From positions 1 through 8,039 of the forward strand of contig JAISLV010000078.1 of assembly GCA_031277075.1 (NCBI GenBank): a stretch of DNA of 8,039 nt. Direction: 5' to 3'. Both the position numbers and the translations under genes were made by a program. The notes below the pieces were generated by a model that was not told where the DNA came from, searched no databases, and worked only from the letters and a program-made list of their open reading frames with translations. Source of the DNA: Endomicrobium sp. GTDB taxonomy: Bacteria > Elusimicrobiota > Endomicrobiia > Endomicrobiales > Endomicrobiaceae. Shown piece after piece: positions 1 to 5,502 of this stretch. Within the stretch, counting starts at the first letter, position 1. The number at the start of each line of letters is the position of its first letter.

Positions 1-1962
1 TCTCTCGTAGCCGTTTTCCGAATTTGAAACGGTTTCTATGGGATAGACGAACATATCGCAGCTTTCGGATATTTTAAGCTCAAGCTCGATATTTAAATGC
101 TCGTCGTATCTTTTAAAAACTTTTACGGCTTTCAAGTCCGCGTCGTCGTCGCCTGTTTTTGAAGAAAAAGCGAAAACAAATTCAGGGGCAAAACAAAATT
201 CAAGCGTTTGCGGAGCATTGTTTTTTATCTTATAATCAACGCAATAGCCGTTTTCCGCAGGCGTTATAATTTTAATTAAATTTACGCTTTGGTGTGAAAC
301 TACACCGTCTCTTTCAAGCGCAAGCTTAGCTCCGATAAGTTTAGCCTTATACTGCGCGGAAATAAAATCTCCCAGCTCTTCGTATTTTGCAAAAGCAAAA
401 TCGTCGCGTTTTACGTCTGTCCTCAAAAAATGGTCTGTAAGCGACGCTTTTCTGTAAGAATCAAAACACAGATACTTGTCAAGCCCCGCCTCTTTTACTT
501 TAATGCCGCCGCCGTGTATGGTGCGGACTTCCTGCTCGTTATCGTTTGTAACTACGGCGTTATTTATATTGTCTTTAAGAGCCTTGTGATATGACTCGTA
601 TCTTCTCGTCAATACGTCTGAAAAATTACGGTTGATTTTTAATAAATCAAATTCAAAAATTGTTCCGCCCTTTACGGGGCTTACGTAAATATTGTGCGTT
701 TTGCTTTCGTAAAGGTATTCGTTTCCGCAATCGGAATCAAAGTCCGCGATAGTCCAGCCCGCCCGTTTAAGCAAAACATTGTTGCAAACGTTTTCGGCTT
801 TTAAAAGCGAACTATAGACGGCGTTTCTTAAATGAGGAAGATACAGCCCCCCAAAAACCCCGTGCCAATAAGCGCAATTGCATTGCCCGTAATATAAACT
901 GTCAACGGCTTCGCGCGAGACGTTTTTTTTGCTTTCGGCGTATTTTTTAACTTTTTGGCTTACATAAAGCATTTTTTTATGCATATTGTTTGATTCTTCG
1001 TATTTGCTTAAAAAGTTTTTCCAAAATCCGCCGCGCAAAAACGTTTTAGCTTCCGCGTCGCCGCCGTATCTATTTAAAACGTCTTCAAATTTTCTCTGTT
1101 CGTCGGCGTTTAAAGTCCATTCGGACATTTCAAAATACGAAGCGCACGGAAGATAGACGCGCCCCGAAGAATGCTGATTTTTTTGAATTTGAGAAAAACT
1201 TGCGGTTTCAACGATATCGGAACTTTCTTCAAGCGCAGTTAAAAATCTTTCAAGCCACCCGTTTTCATAAACGTGTTTATTCGTCCCAGGCCACATTCCG
1301 AACTTTTCGCCGTCGTCTGCCATAACGGATACGGGATTTAAAACGCCCGAGTTTGAAAGATTTTTAAAATGTTCTATTGATTTTTCAACGTCTTGAAACG
1401 GAATCATATATCTCAGTTTTTGGCTTATCGGAAAAATATTTAACGCATAGCCTTGCTCTTCAGTAGTGTAGTATCCGTTTAATTTATCGGCTTCCATGCC
1501 TGCGGCGGCAAAATGAGCGTCGTCTAAAACAGTATATTTTATCCCGCTTTCGCATAAAACTTTCGCCAATCCCGGCTCCCAAACCCTTTCGGCAAGCCAT
1601 ATTCCGTCGGCTTCTTGGCAGCCGAATTTATTTTTTATATAAGAGACCATTTTGCGTATCTGCCCGATTTTATCTCTGTCGGGTATAGAAGACATTATCG
1701 GCTCGCTATATCCGCCCGCAAGTATTTCCAAATTTCCGTTTGCAACGAGCTTTTTAACGTTTTTTATATACTCTGGATGCTCTTTTGTAAAAAATTCCCA
1801 AAGCATTCCGCTTGCGTGCATGCTCCATCTTATTTTAGGATGGGCAAGCATAACCTGCATAAAAGGCTTATAAGCGACCTGATACGCTTTTTCAAAAACC
1901 CAGCCGAAATTGCCAAACGGCTGATGATTGTGCGCGCAAAAAATAAATTTAACTTTAGCCAT
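1..1962 (-). CDS. GH57 4-alpha-glucanotransferase (3' end cut by window edge)
   Basis: A glycoside hydrolase family 57 enzyme that probably transfers alpha-1,4-glucan segments between maltodextrins or glycogen-derived chains in the cytoplasm. 654 codons are visible without a stop. The Thermococcus litoralis 4-alpha-glucanotransferase is about 659 residues, so only the extreme C-terminus is missing. GH57 signatures appear in order: HNHQP (residues 11-15), GGYSEP (83-88), WLAERVW with the probable nucleophile Glu125, and ADDGEKFG, where Asp216 or Asp217 is the acid/base. They are followed by ASYFEMSEW (274-282). A DUF1925-like part follows at about 300-390, including FLRGGFW and the GQCNCAYWHGVFGG stretch (359-372). 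A DUF1926-like beta-sandwich runs to the edge and ends in the family-typical ETVSNSENGYER. No signal peptide is seen. The start is supported by AAGGAT 7 nt upstream. It is last in line after the PTS genes, 122 nt behind EIIB. Glucanotransferase is favoured over plain amylase because of the DUF1925/1926 architecture. Confidence 0.93.
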   Translation of the reverse strand, partial: MAKVKFIFCAHNHQPFGNFGWVFEKAYQVAYKPFMQVMLAHPKIRWSMHASGMLWEFFTKEHPEYIKNVKKLVANGNLEILAGGYSEPIMSSIPDRDKIGQIRKMVSYIKNKFGCQEADGIWLAERVWEPGLAKVLCESGIKYTVLDDAHFAAAGMEADKLNGYYTTEEQGYALNIFPISQKLRYMIPFQDVEKSIEHFKNLSNSGVLNPVSVMADDGEKFGMWPGTNKHVYENGWLERFLTALEESSDIVETASFSQIQKNQHSSGRVYLPCASYFEMSEWTLNADEQRKFEDVLNRYGGDAEAKTFLRGGFWKNFLSKYEESNNMHKKMLYVSQKVKKYAESKKNVSREAVDSLYYGQCNCAYWHGVFGGLYLPHLRNAVYSSLLKAENVCNNVLLKRAGWTIADFDSDCGNEYLYESKTHNIYVSPVKGGTIFEFDLLKINRNFSDVLTRRYESYHKALKDNINNAVVTNDNEQEVRTIHGGGIKVKEAGLDKYLCFDSYRKASLTDHFLRTDVKRDDFAFAKYEELGDFISAQYKAKLIGAKLALERDGVVSHQSVNLIKIITPAENGYCVDYKIKNNAPQTLEFCFAPEFVFAFSSKTGDDDADLKAVKVFKRYDEHLNIELELKISESCDMFVYPIETVSNSENGYER

Positions 1963-2068
1963 TATTCATCCTTAAAAACAAAATTACATTAAATCTAACA
2001 TCCGTTCCTGTCTGCTTTTTCCGTCGTTCGCACGCCGTTGCCTGCCATGCATCCATTTTTGTCTTTTC

Positions 2069-2092
2069 CTAGCCGCCTAGCCGCTTAGCTGC
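2069..2092. repeat. Three-copy octamer tandem repeat at the EIIB stop codon
   Basis: CTAGCCGC occurs twice back to back (2069-2076, 2077-2084) and is followed by a degenerate third copy, TTAGCTGC (2085-2092, two mismatches), which contains the EIIB stop codon. It is probably local slippage. No function is inferred. Confidence 0.6.
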
Positions 2093-2597
2093 GTTTTTTT
2101 GCCGCCGTTTTTAAATATTCTTTTTCTATTACGGAAATTATATTCGTTCTCTCGTCAAGCGGCAAAGCTCTGTTTTCTATTTCTATTCCTTTCACGTAAA
2201 TCTTATATAAATTTTCAATATCGGAATCGTCCACAGAAATATTTCTCAAAAGCCGCCTTTTGCCGTTCACAAAATGCATACCGCCTACATTTACGGACTT
2301 AAACTCCGCTCCGCTTTCTATTATCTCCAAAATATCCGCAGGGCTTGAAACAATGAGCATAGTTTTTATCTTATCGTATTCTTTATTTAAAATTGCTTTT
2401 ATGGTTTCGCTTACCGTTTTAACTTCAAGCCCGACATTTGAAGGAACAGCCATAGACATAAGAACTTGCTGCATAGCGTCGTTTGCCGCCATATCGGAAG
2501 CGACCACTATTTTATCAACGGCTATATTTTTAAGCCACCCCTGAACGATTTGCCCGTGAACAAGCCTGTCGTCTATTCTTGCTAGAACTATAGGCAT
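2085..2597 (-). CDS. PTS system mannose/sorbose-family EIIB component
   Basis: A stand-alone cytoplasmic EIIB of the mannose-fructose-sorbose PTS family, 170 residues, the usual length for a single-domain EIIB. In this family EIIB takes phosphate from EIIA on a histidine and passes it to sugar bound by EIIC/EIID. The N-terminus carries the diagnostic RIDDRLVHGQI (residues 7-17), with His14 as the expected phosphorylation site. The family's later hydrophobic strands are present (TMLIVSS near 80-86, then VNVGGMHF near 100-107). The start is supported by AAGGGG about 5 nt upstream. It lies 52 nt downstream of EIIA and about 120 nt upstream of the GH57 gene. No EIIC or EIID gene is visible, so either the permease is encoded elsewhere or this EIIB has a regulatory role. 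The last codons run through a degenerate tandem octamer repeat. Confidence 0.93.
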   Translation of the reverse strand: MPIVLARIDDRLVHGQIVQGWLKNIAVDKIVVASDMAANDAMQQVLMSMAVPSNVGLEVKTVSETIKAILNKEYDKIKTMLIVSSPADILEIIESGAEFKSVNVGGMHFVNGKRRLLRNISVDDSDIENLYKIYVKGIEIENRALPLDERTNIISVIEKEYLKTAAKKRS

Positions 2598-2649
2598 ATT
2601 TCCCCTTTTTAGCGTCTAAAAACTCAAGCGTCTTAGAACTTTTTGAAAT

Positions 2650-3063
2650 TCAGACGCGGAAAATTCTATGCAGCATTTTCTTTATATTCATTACGCTTTT
2701 CTGCCCGTCGGAGGTAACCTTTTCGGCAAGCTCCGAAGCGCTGTCGAGGGTTTTGCTTGCAAAAATTGCCGACAAAATCATCGGCAGATTAACGCCTGAA
2801 ACGACTTCCGCGTTAAAAGACCTGCACATATGAGCCGACGCATTGCACGGAGTTCCGCCGAACATATCCGTCATAATCAAAAAACCGTCTTCGCCGTCAA
2901 TACTTTTTAATAAAGCGGCGAGCCTCTCCTGCATTTGGACAATGCTGTCGTCTGCGCATCTTTTTAACGCGTATAAGTTTGGCTGCTTGCCAGCTATAAG
3001 TTCGGCTGAATTCAAAAGTTCCTGCGCGAGTTCGCCGTGAGCCGCTATAACAATTTTAACCAT
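2650..3063 (-). CDS. PTS system mannose-family EIIA component
   Basis: A 137-residue single-domain EIIA of the mannose PTS family (EIIA-Man fold), cytoplasmic. It receives phosphate from HPr at a histidine near the N-terminus; here that is His9 in IAAHGELA (residues 6-13). The second family signature, TDMFGGTPCN, lies at residues 65-74, and the VVSGVNLPM stretch follows at about 87-95. The length matches other free-standing EIIA proteins. Its ATG lies inside the end of yvcK: the two reading frames share ATGGTTAA (8 nt), and the Shine-Dalgarno AGAGGA (3071-3076) is within yvcK coding sequence, so translation is probably coupled. EIIB follows 52 nt later. In many proteobacteria a similar lone EIIA-Man sits beside rapZ; here the neighbour is yvcK. 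Confidence 0.93.
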   Translation of the reverse strand: MVKIVIAAHGELAQELLNSAELIAGKQPNLYALKRCADDSIVQMQERLAALLKSIDGEDGFLIMTDMFGGTPCNASAHMCRSFNAEVVSGVNLPMILSAIFASKTLDSASELAEKVTSDGQKSVMNIKKMLHRIFRV

Positions 3064-4009
3064 TGCCGTTTCCTCTAATTTTTGAAACCGCTTTCATTAA
3101 AGCCTTTGCAAGTTTGTCAGAATCGTGGCGGGCGTATATCTCGTCTGAAAATAAATCGCTTTTAAGCGTTTTAATCCCAGTTTCATCTATGATTACCTGC
3201 CGCGCGCCGTATTTTTTATAACGCCTTGCGAGTTTCTGCGGAACGCGCCCTTTGTTGGCGACAACGCAGTCTATTATTCCTTTATACGAATGTTTTTCTA
3301 AGGCTTTTATATGCTGCGAAAGAGAATAATCGGTAGTTTCGCCAGGCTGAGTCATTATGTTTGAAACATAAATTTTATAAGCCTTTGACGCTTTAACCGC
3401 CTCTGTCACACCGTCCACCAAGAGATTTACTATGACGGAAGTATATAAAGAACCCGGTCCGAAAATTATAGCGTCGGCGTCTTTTAAAACGCTCAACACT
3501 TCGGGCGCGGCGGGCGGAGAAAAAGGCGTAAGAAAAACTTTTTCTATTTTTTCTTGTGATTTTGAAATCGCGCTTTCCCCTGATATTTTCTTTCCGTTTT
3601 CAAGTTCGGCATTGAGAGTAACCGACGAAAGCGTTACGGGAAGAACTTTTCCCCTTATTGCCAAAACCTCGCCGCAATTTGCTATAGCCGCGTCAAAGCC
3701 GCCGGATATTGCCGACATTGCCGTTAAAAATAAATTGCCGAAACTATGTCCCGCAAGAGAACCTTTTGACGGAAATCTGTATTGAAAAAGCCGCGACATC
3801 AAACTTTCTTCTTCGGAAAGAGCGGTAAGGCAATTTCTTATGTCGCCGGGAGGCAAAACGCCCATTTCGGCTCTTAACTTCCCCGAACTTCCGCCGTCGT
3901 CGGCAACATTCACTACGGCGCTAATTTCAACGCCGTATTTTTTAAGACCTCTTAATAAAGTTGACAAACCTGACCCGCCGCCTAAAGCGGCAATTTTTAA
4001 AGCGCTCAT
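3056..4009 (-). CDS. yvcK: YvcK/GlmR family (CofD-like) carbon-flux regulator
   Basis: A 317-residue member of the YvcK (GlmR, 'gluconeogenesis factor') family, which is related to the CofD 2-phospho-L-lactate transferases. In Bacillus and relatives these proteins bind UDP-GlcNAc and adjust flux into cell-wall precursors, especially on gluconeogenic substrates. Family motifs visible are GGGSGLS (residues 10-16), VADDGGSSGKLR (35-46), LPPGDIRNCL (52-61), GHSFGNLF (87-94), FGPGSLYTS (183-191) and NIMTQPGET (217-225). The length is typical and there is no signal peptide. The ATG at 4009 places GGGSG at the expected distance, but the sequence just upstream is A/T-rich with no good Shine-Dalgarno, so initiation may be weak or regulated. 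It is the first gene of a likely operon with EIIA and EIIB and overlaps EIIA by 8 nt. The predicted promoter lies about 290 nt upstream. Confidence 0.95.
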   Translation of the reverse strand: MSALKIAALGGGSGLSTLLRGLKKYGVEISAVVNVADDGGSSGKLRAEMGVLPPGDIRNCLTALSEEESLMSRLFQYRFPSKGSLAGHSFGNLFLTAMSAISGGFDAAIANCGEVLAIRGKVLPVTLSSVTLNAELENGKKISGESAISKSQEKIEKVFLTPFSPPAAPEVLSVLKDADAIIFGPGSLYTSVIVNLLVDGVTEAVKASKAYKIYVSNIMTQPGETTDYSLSQHIKALEKHSYKGIIDCVVANKGRVPQKLARRYKKYGARQVIIDETGIKTLKSDLFSDEIYARHDSDKLAKALMKAVSKIRGNGNG

Positions 4010-4078
4010 AATTTATTTTTAATGGCAATCCGACGTCTTACAAAAACATACTTTATCGTCCGTCTCAACTTCCAGCGG

Positions 4079-4093
4079 CGCCCTTTTTGGGCG
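4079..4093. other. Short GC hairpin with T5 loop
   Basis: CGCCC (4079-4083) and GGGCG (4089-4093) pair perfectly around a loop of five T. One further G-U pair is possible outside (4078 with 4094). The flanking AGCGGCGCCCTTTTT resembles AGCGACGCCCTTTTT at 4657-4671, so both may come from one small repeat family. No T-tract follows on either strand, so it is not called a terminator. Confidence 0.4.
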
Positions 4094-4118
4094 TCTCTAA
4101 AAACCGACTTGTCGTCAC

Positions 4119-4158
4119 CCTGAACTTGTTTCAATATCGGAAGTTGACTTTTTTCAGG
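4119..4158. repeat. Candidate dispersed-repeat fragment (CTGAACTtGTTTCA type)
   Basis: CCTGAACTTGTTTCA at 4119-4133 closely resembles CTGAACTCGTTTCAG at 5331-5345 elsewhere in this window. The preceding AAAAACCGACTTGTCGTCACC (4099-4119) resembles AAAAACCCGACTTATCATTCC at 5251-5271. TTCAGG (4153-4158) can pair with CCTGAA (4119-4124), as if the usual palindrome were split by about 20 nt. Such CTGAAC...TTTCAG palindromes are common intergenic repeats in some bacterial genomes. The copy number in this genome cannot be seen here. Confidence 0.35.
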
Positions 4159-4180
4159 CAAGATGATGAAACGAGCCTGC

Positions 4181-4201
4181 CGCGTATCGTATAAATACGC
4201 G
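4181..4201. other. Perfect 7-bp inverted repeat
   Basis: CGCGTAT (4181-4187) and ATACGCG (4195-4201) are exact reverse complements around a 7-nt loop (CGTATAA). The repeat lies in the predicted yvcK leader. It could be an RNA hairpin or a palindromic protein-binding site. No T-tract follows on either strand. Confidence 0.45.
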
Positions 4202-4300
4202 CTTTAGCATAACAAACCTTGTATCCCTGTGAAACGTATAATTTTACTCGCATTTAGTCTCATAGAGCTAAAATAAAGCGCAAAATATAAATATTGAGCA

Positions 4301-4330
4301 ATTATACAAATTATTCTCTTCTATTTTCAA
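4301..4330 (-). promoter_or_regulatory. Predicted sigma70-type promoter for the yvcK-PTS-GH57 operon
   Basis: Read on the minus strand, TTGAAA (4330-4325, 5 of 6 matches to the -35 consensus) is followed after 18 nt by a perfect TATAAT (4306-4301). It is the best minus-strand promoter match upstream of yvcK and points toward it. In an AT-rich spacer such matches can arise by chance, so confidence is moderate. Confidence 0.5.
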
Positions 4331-4576
4331 ACTGTTTGACAAGACTGTCTAAAATAATTTGCCGCTTTTTTTGTAATCGGCGTTAATTTTTTAAATGTTT
4401 TTTGCCTGCCGTATCCTTAAAATAGTTCTGTGTCGGAGCTACGGTTAACTCCTTCGCCAATATCTTGCGAAGACGCCGATATGTTTTTGCTTACAATCCA
4501 ACCTCTTATTTTATTTTCCATATATCCACGCGGAAAAGGCGCAGACGCTGCATGGCGAAAAATCAAAAAGCTGAAG
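4331..4576. other. Gene-free spacer, no recognised function
   Basis: Between the yvcK promoter and the terminator of the DUF1893 gene I find no supported gene, tRNA or known RNA. A plus-strand frame from 4430 to 4747 is open but has no ribosome-binding site, has low-complexity Lys/Phe/Leu content and runs across the terminator hairpins into the DUF1893 gene, so it is not accepted. A small 6-bp inverted repeat, CTTCGC...GCGAAG, lies at 4452-4472. Confidence 0.5.
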
Positions 4577-4607
4577 AAAAAATCAGCCTGCGCGGTTGCG
4601 CAGGCTG
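4577..4607 (-). terminator. Strong rho-independent terminator of the DUF1893 gene
   Basis: A perfect 10-bp GC-rich stem: CAGCCTGCGC at 4584-4593, a 4-nt loop, and GCGCAGGCTG at 4598-4607. On the minus strand it is followed by one A and a run of six T (4582-4577). This is the textbook intrinsic-terminator layout, about 107 nt past the stop codon of the minus-strand gene. On the plus strand only a weaker GGGTTTAGCTGTTTTT follows, and no plus-strand gene lies upstream. Confidence 0.85.
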
Positions 4608-4660
4608 GGTTTAGCTGTTTTTCGTTATCGCTCTTTCTGTATAGTAAGAGGTTTTTAGCG

Positions 4661-4685
4661 ACGCCCTTTTTAGAAAAAGGGGCGT
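4661..4685. other. Alternative hairpin, ACGCCCTTTTT/AAAAAGGGGCGT
   Basis: ACGCCCTTTTT (4661-4671) and AAAAAGGGGCGT (4674-4685) form an 11-bp stem with one bulged G and a 2-nt apical gap. It overlaps and competes with the candidate terminator at 4674-4709, because both use the GGGCGT at 4680-4685 (plus-strand reading). Confidence 0.5.
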
Positions 4686-4709
4686 GTATCAGTTTTTTAC
4701 AAGACGCCC
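4674..4709 (-). terminator. Proximal candidate terminator just after the DUF1893 stop codon
   Basis: On the minus strand GGGCGT (4709-4704), only 4 nt past the stop codon, can pair with ACGCCC (4685-4680) across an 18-nt loop. It is followed by C and five T (4678-4674). The loop is large, so this is weaker than the terminator at 4577-4607. The same ACGCCC can instead pair with a second GGGCGT at 4666-4661, which would sequester the T-tract. Confidence 0.45.
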
Positions 4710-4713
4710 ATAT

Positions 4714-5223
4714 CTATTTTCCGAACTTTTCTTGTAATATTTTATAGGCTTCTTGCGGGGAATCAATCCCAATTTCCTCTACGGATTTTTCCATAGGGCA
4801 TTTGCCGTCGCCTTTGACGTTTAGTATGTAATCAACAATTTTATCCGCGCTGTATTTAACGCCGTATTTTTCCAAAACGGGAATTGCTTCCTTGGAAAGA
4901 ACTCCCGTATAAAGGTTTGACGCTCCGCCGTAAACAAGTATAAACGAAGACGCCTTTCCCGTAACCTTGTCAAACACATAGCTGTCTTTAAAATTTCCAT
5001 TTTCAAGATGTTTAAAAAGAGGTTTTATGCCATTATCGTCGTAAGTTTTAACCGTTCCGTCGTAATAAGCGACCACAAGCGCGTGGTTTTCAGACAATTT
5101 TTTTAAATCGTCCAAAGATATGCTTTTACTATTTGCGGCAAACCAGAAACCCGCAACCGCAAACAACAAAGACATTGAAATAAGCGAAATAAAAAATCTT
5201 TTCGGAAAATGCCGTTTCTTCAT
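4714..5223 (-). CDS. DUF1893 (TM1506-like) protein with N-terminal hydrophobic segment
   Basis: A 169-residue protein of unknown function. From about residue 37 it matches the DUF1893 family (Thermotoga TM1506-like, reported to have a cytidine-deaminase-like fold). Conserved-looking blocks are GIKPLFKHLENG, FDKVTGKASSFILVYGGA, YTGVLSKEAIPVLEKYGVKY and GKCPMEKSVEEI near the C-terminus. The activity of the family is not established. Unusually, the domain is preceded by a basic stretch (KKRHFPKRF) and a hydrophobic segment at about residues 10-30, which looks like a signal peptide or membrane anchor; known family members are mostly short cytosolic proteins. The start at 5223 is chosen over an in-frame ATG 45 nt upstream (5268), because AGGGAG (5236-5231) sits 7 nt before it and the longer form has no such site. 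The gene is monocistronic, divergent from the transglycosylase, with two terminators behind it. Confidence 0.85.
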   Translation of the reverse strand: MKKRHFPKRFFISLISMSLLFAVAGFWFAANSKSISLDDLKKLSENHALVVAYYDGTVKTYDDNGIKPLFKHLENGNFKDSYVFDKVTGKASSFILVYGGASNLYTGVLSKEAIPVLEKYGVKYSADKIVDYILNVKGDGKCPMEKSVEEIGIDSPQEAYKILQEKFGK

Positions 5224-5230
5224 TTTTAAT

Positions 5231-5236
5231 CTCCCT
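5231..5236 (-). promoter_or_regulatory. Ribosome-binding site deciding the DUF1893 start
   Basis: On the minus strand AGGGAG lies 7 nt before the ATG at 5223. The alternative upstream ATG at 5268 would extend the protein by 15 residues but lacks a comparable site, so the shorter form is preferred. Confidence 0.7.
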
Positions 5237-5316
5237 TTTAAACGCCTTGCAAAAACCCGACTTATCATTCCTCATATAACAGCGCAAAACCTACGCAAAA
5301 TATCGCCAAAATTAAC

Positions 5317-5364
5317 GCAAAGGCGTCGCTCTGAACTCGTTTCAGCGTCTTCGCCTGCCTTTGC
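5317..5364. repeat. Inverted repeat enclosing a CTGAACTCGTTTCAG palindrome
   Basis: GCAAAGGC (5317-5324) and GCCTTTGC (5357-5364) are perfect complements. Between them CTGAA (5331-5335) and TTCAG (5341-5345) form an inner stem with a 5-nt loop. The core resembles CCTGAACTTGTTTCA at 4119-4133, suggesting a shared dispersed intergenic repeat. It lies in the predicted leader of the DUF1893 gene. Confidence 0.5.
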
Positions 5365-5405
5365 CCTTTGCCGCCGCTATAGCTCAACACGTTCATTGAT
5401 TTTAT

Positions 5406-5436
5406 ATTATAAACATTAGAGCAGCCTCTAAGTCAA
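5406..5436 (-). promoter_or_regulatory. Predicted promoter for the DUF1893 gene
   Basis: On the minus strand TTGACT (5436-5431) and a perfect TATAAT (5411-5406) are separated by 19 nt, slightly longer than ideal. Transcription would start near 5399 and leave a leader of about 175 nt that contains the inverted repeat at 5317-5364. Confidence 0.4.
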
Positions 5437-5456
5437 GCGCAATTTTAGGCGGGCTG

Positions 5457-5462
5457 TATAAT
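5457..5462 (+). promoter_or_regulatory. Predicted -10 box for the transglycosylase-mutS pair
   Basis: A perfect TATAAT lies about 40 nt before the transglycosylase ATG, predicting a start near 5469 and a 34-nt leader. No good -35 hexamer is found at the usual distance. An alternative, TTGTCG (5466-5471) with 17 nt to TAAAAT (5489-5494), would give a nearly leaderless mRNA starting at the ATG. Confidence 0.35.
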
Positions 5463-5502
5463 TATTTGTCGTTTTATTTCAGATTTGGTAAAATCAATAA
5501 AG

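Larger units (their letters stand above)
4010..4294 (-). promoter_or_regulatory. Predicted long 5' leader of the yvcK operon
   Basis: If transcription starts about 7 nt below the -10 box at 4301-4306, the yvcK mRNA has an untranslated leader of roughly 285 nt. No convincing open frame is seen in it. It contains a perfect 7-bp inverted repeat at 4181-4201, a short GC-rich hairpin at 4079-4093 and a CCTGAACTTGTTTCA motif at 4119-4133 with a TTCAGG partner at 4153-4158. I do not recognise a known riboswitch class. The extent depends wholly on the promoter prediction. Confidence 0.35.

Noticed and set aside
1615..1992. Plus-strand open frames opposite the GH57 gene
   Set aside because: They are antisense to a continuous GH57 reading frame with all catalytic motifs, and their translations resemble no known protein.
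3432..3785. Plus-strand open frame opposite yvcK
   Set aside because: Antisense to conserved YvcK motifs; no start signal.
4237..4242. Plus-strand TATAAT
   Set aside because: No acceptable -35 hexamer upstream and no plus-strand gene for more than 1 kb downstream.
4336..4341. Plus-strand TTGACA
   Set aside because: A perfect -35 hexamer, but nothing resembling a -10 box lies 16-18 nt downstream and there is no nearby plus-strand gene.
4010..4713. Possible tRNA, CRISPR array or mobile-element remnant in the spacer
   Set aside because: No T-loop-like GGTTCGAATCC pattern, no regularly spaced direct repeats, and no transposase-like reading frame or clear terminal inverted repeats.
4430..4747. 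Plus-strand open frame of 105 codons in the long spacer
   Set aside because: No ribosome-binding site, no family resemblance, low-complexity composition. It runs through the perfect terminator hairpin and into the opposite-strand DUF1893 gene.
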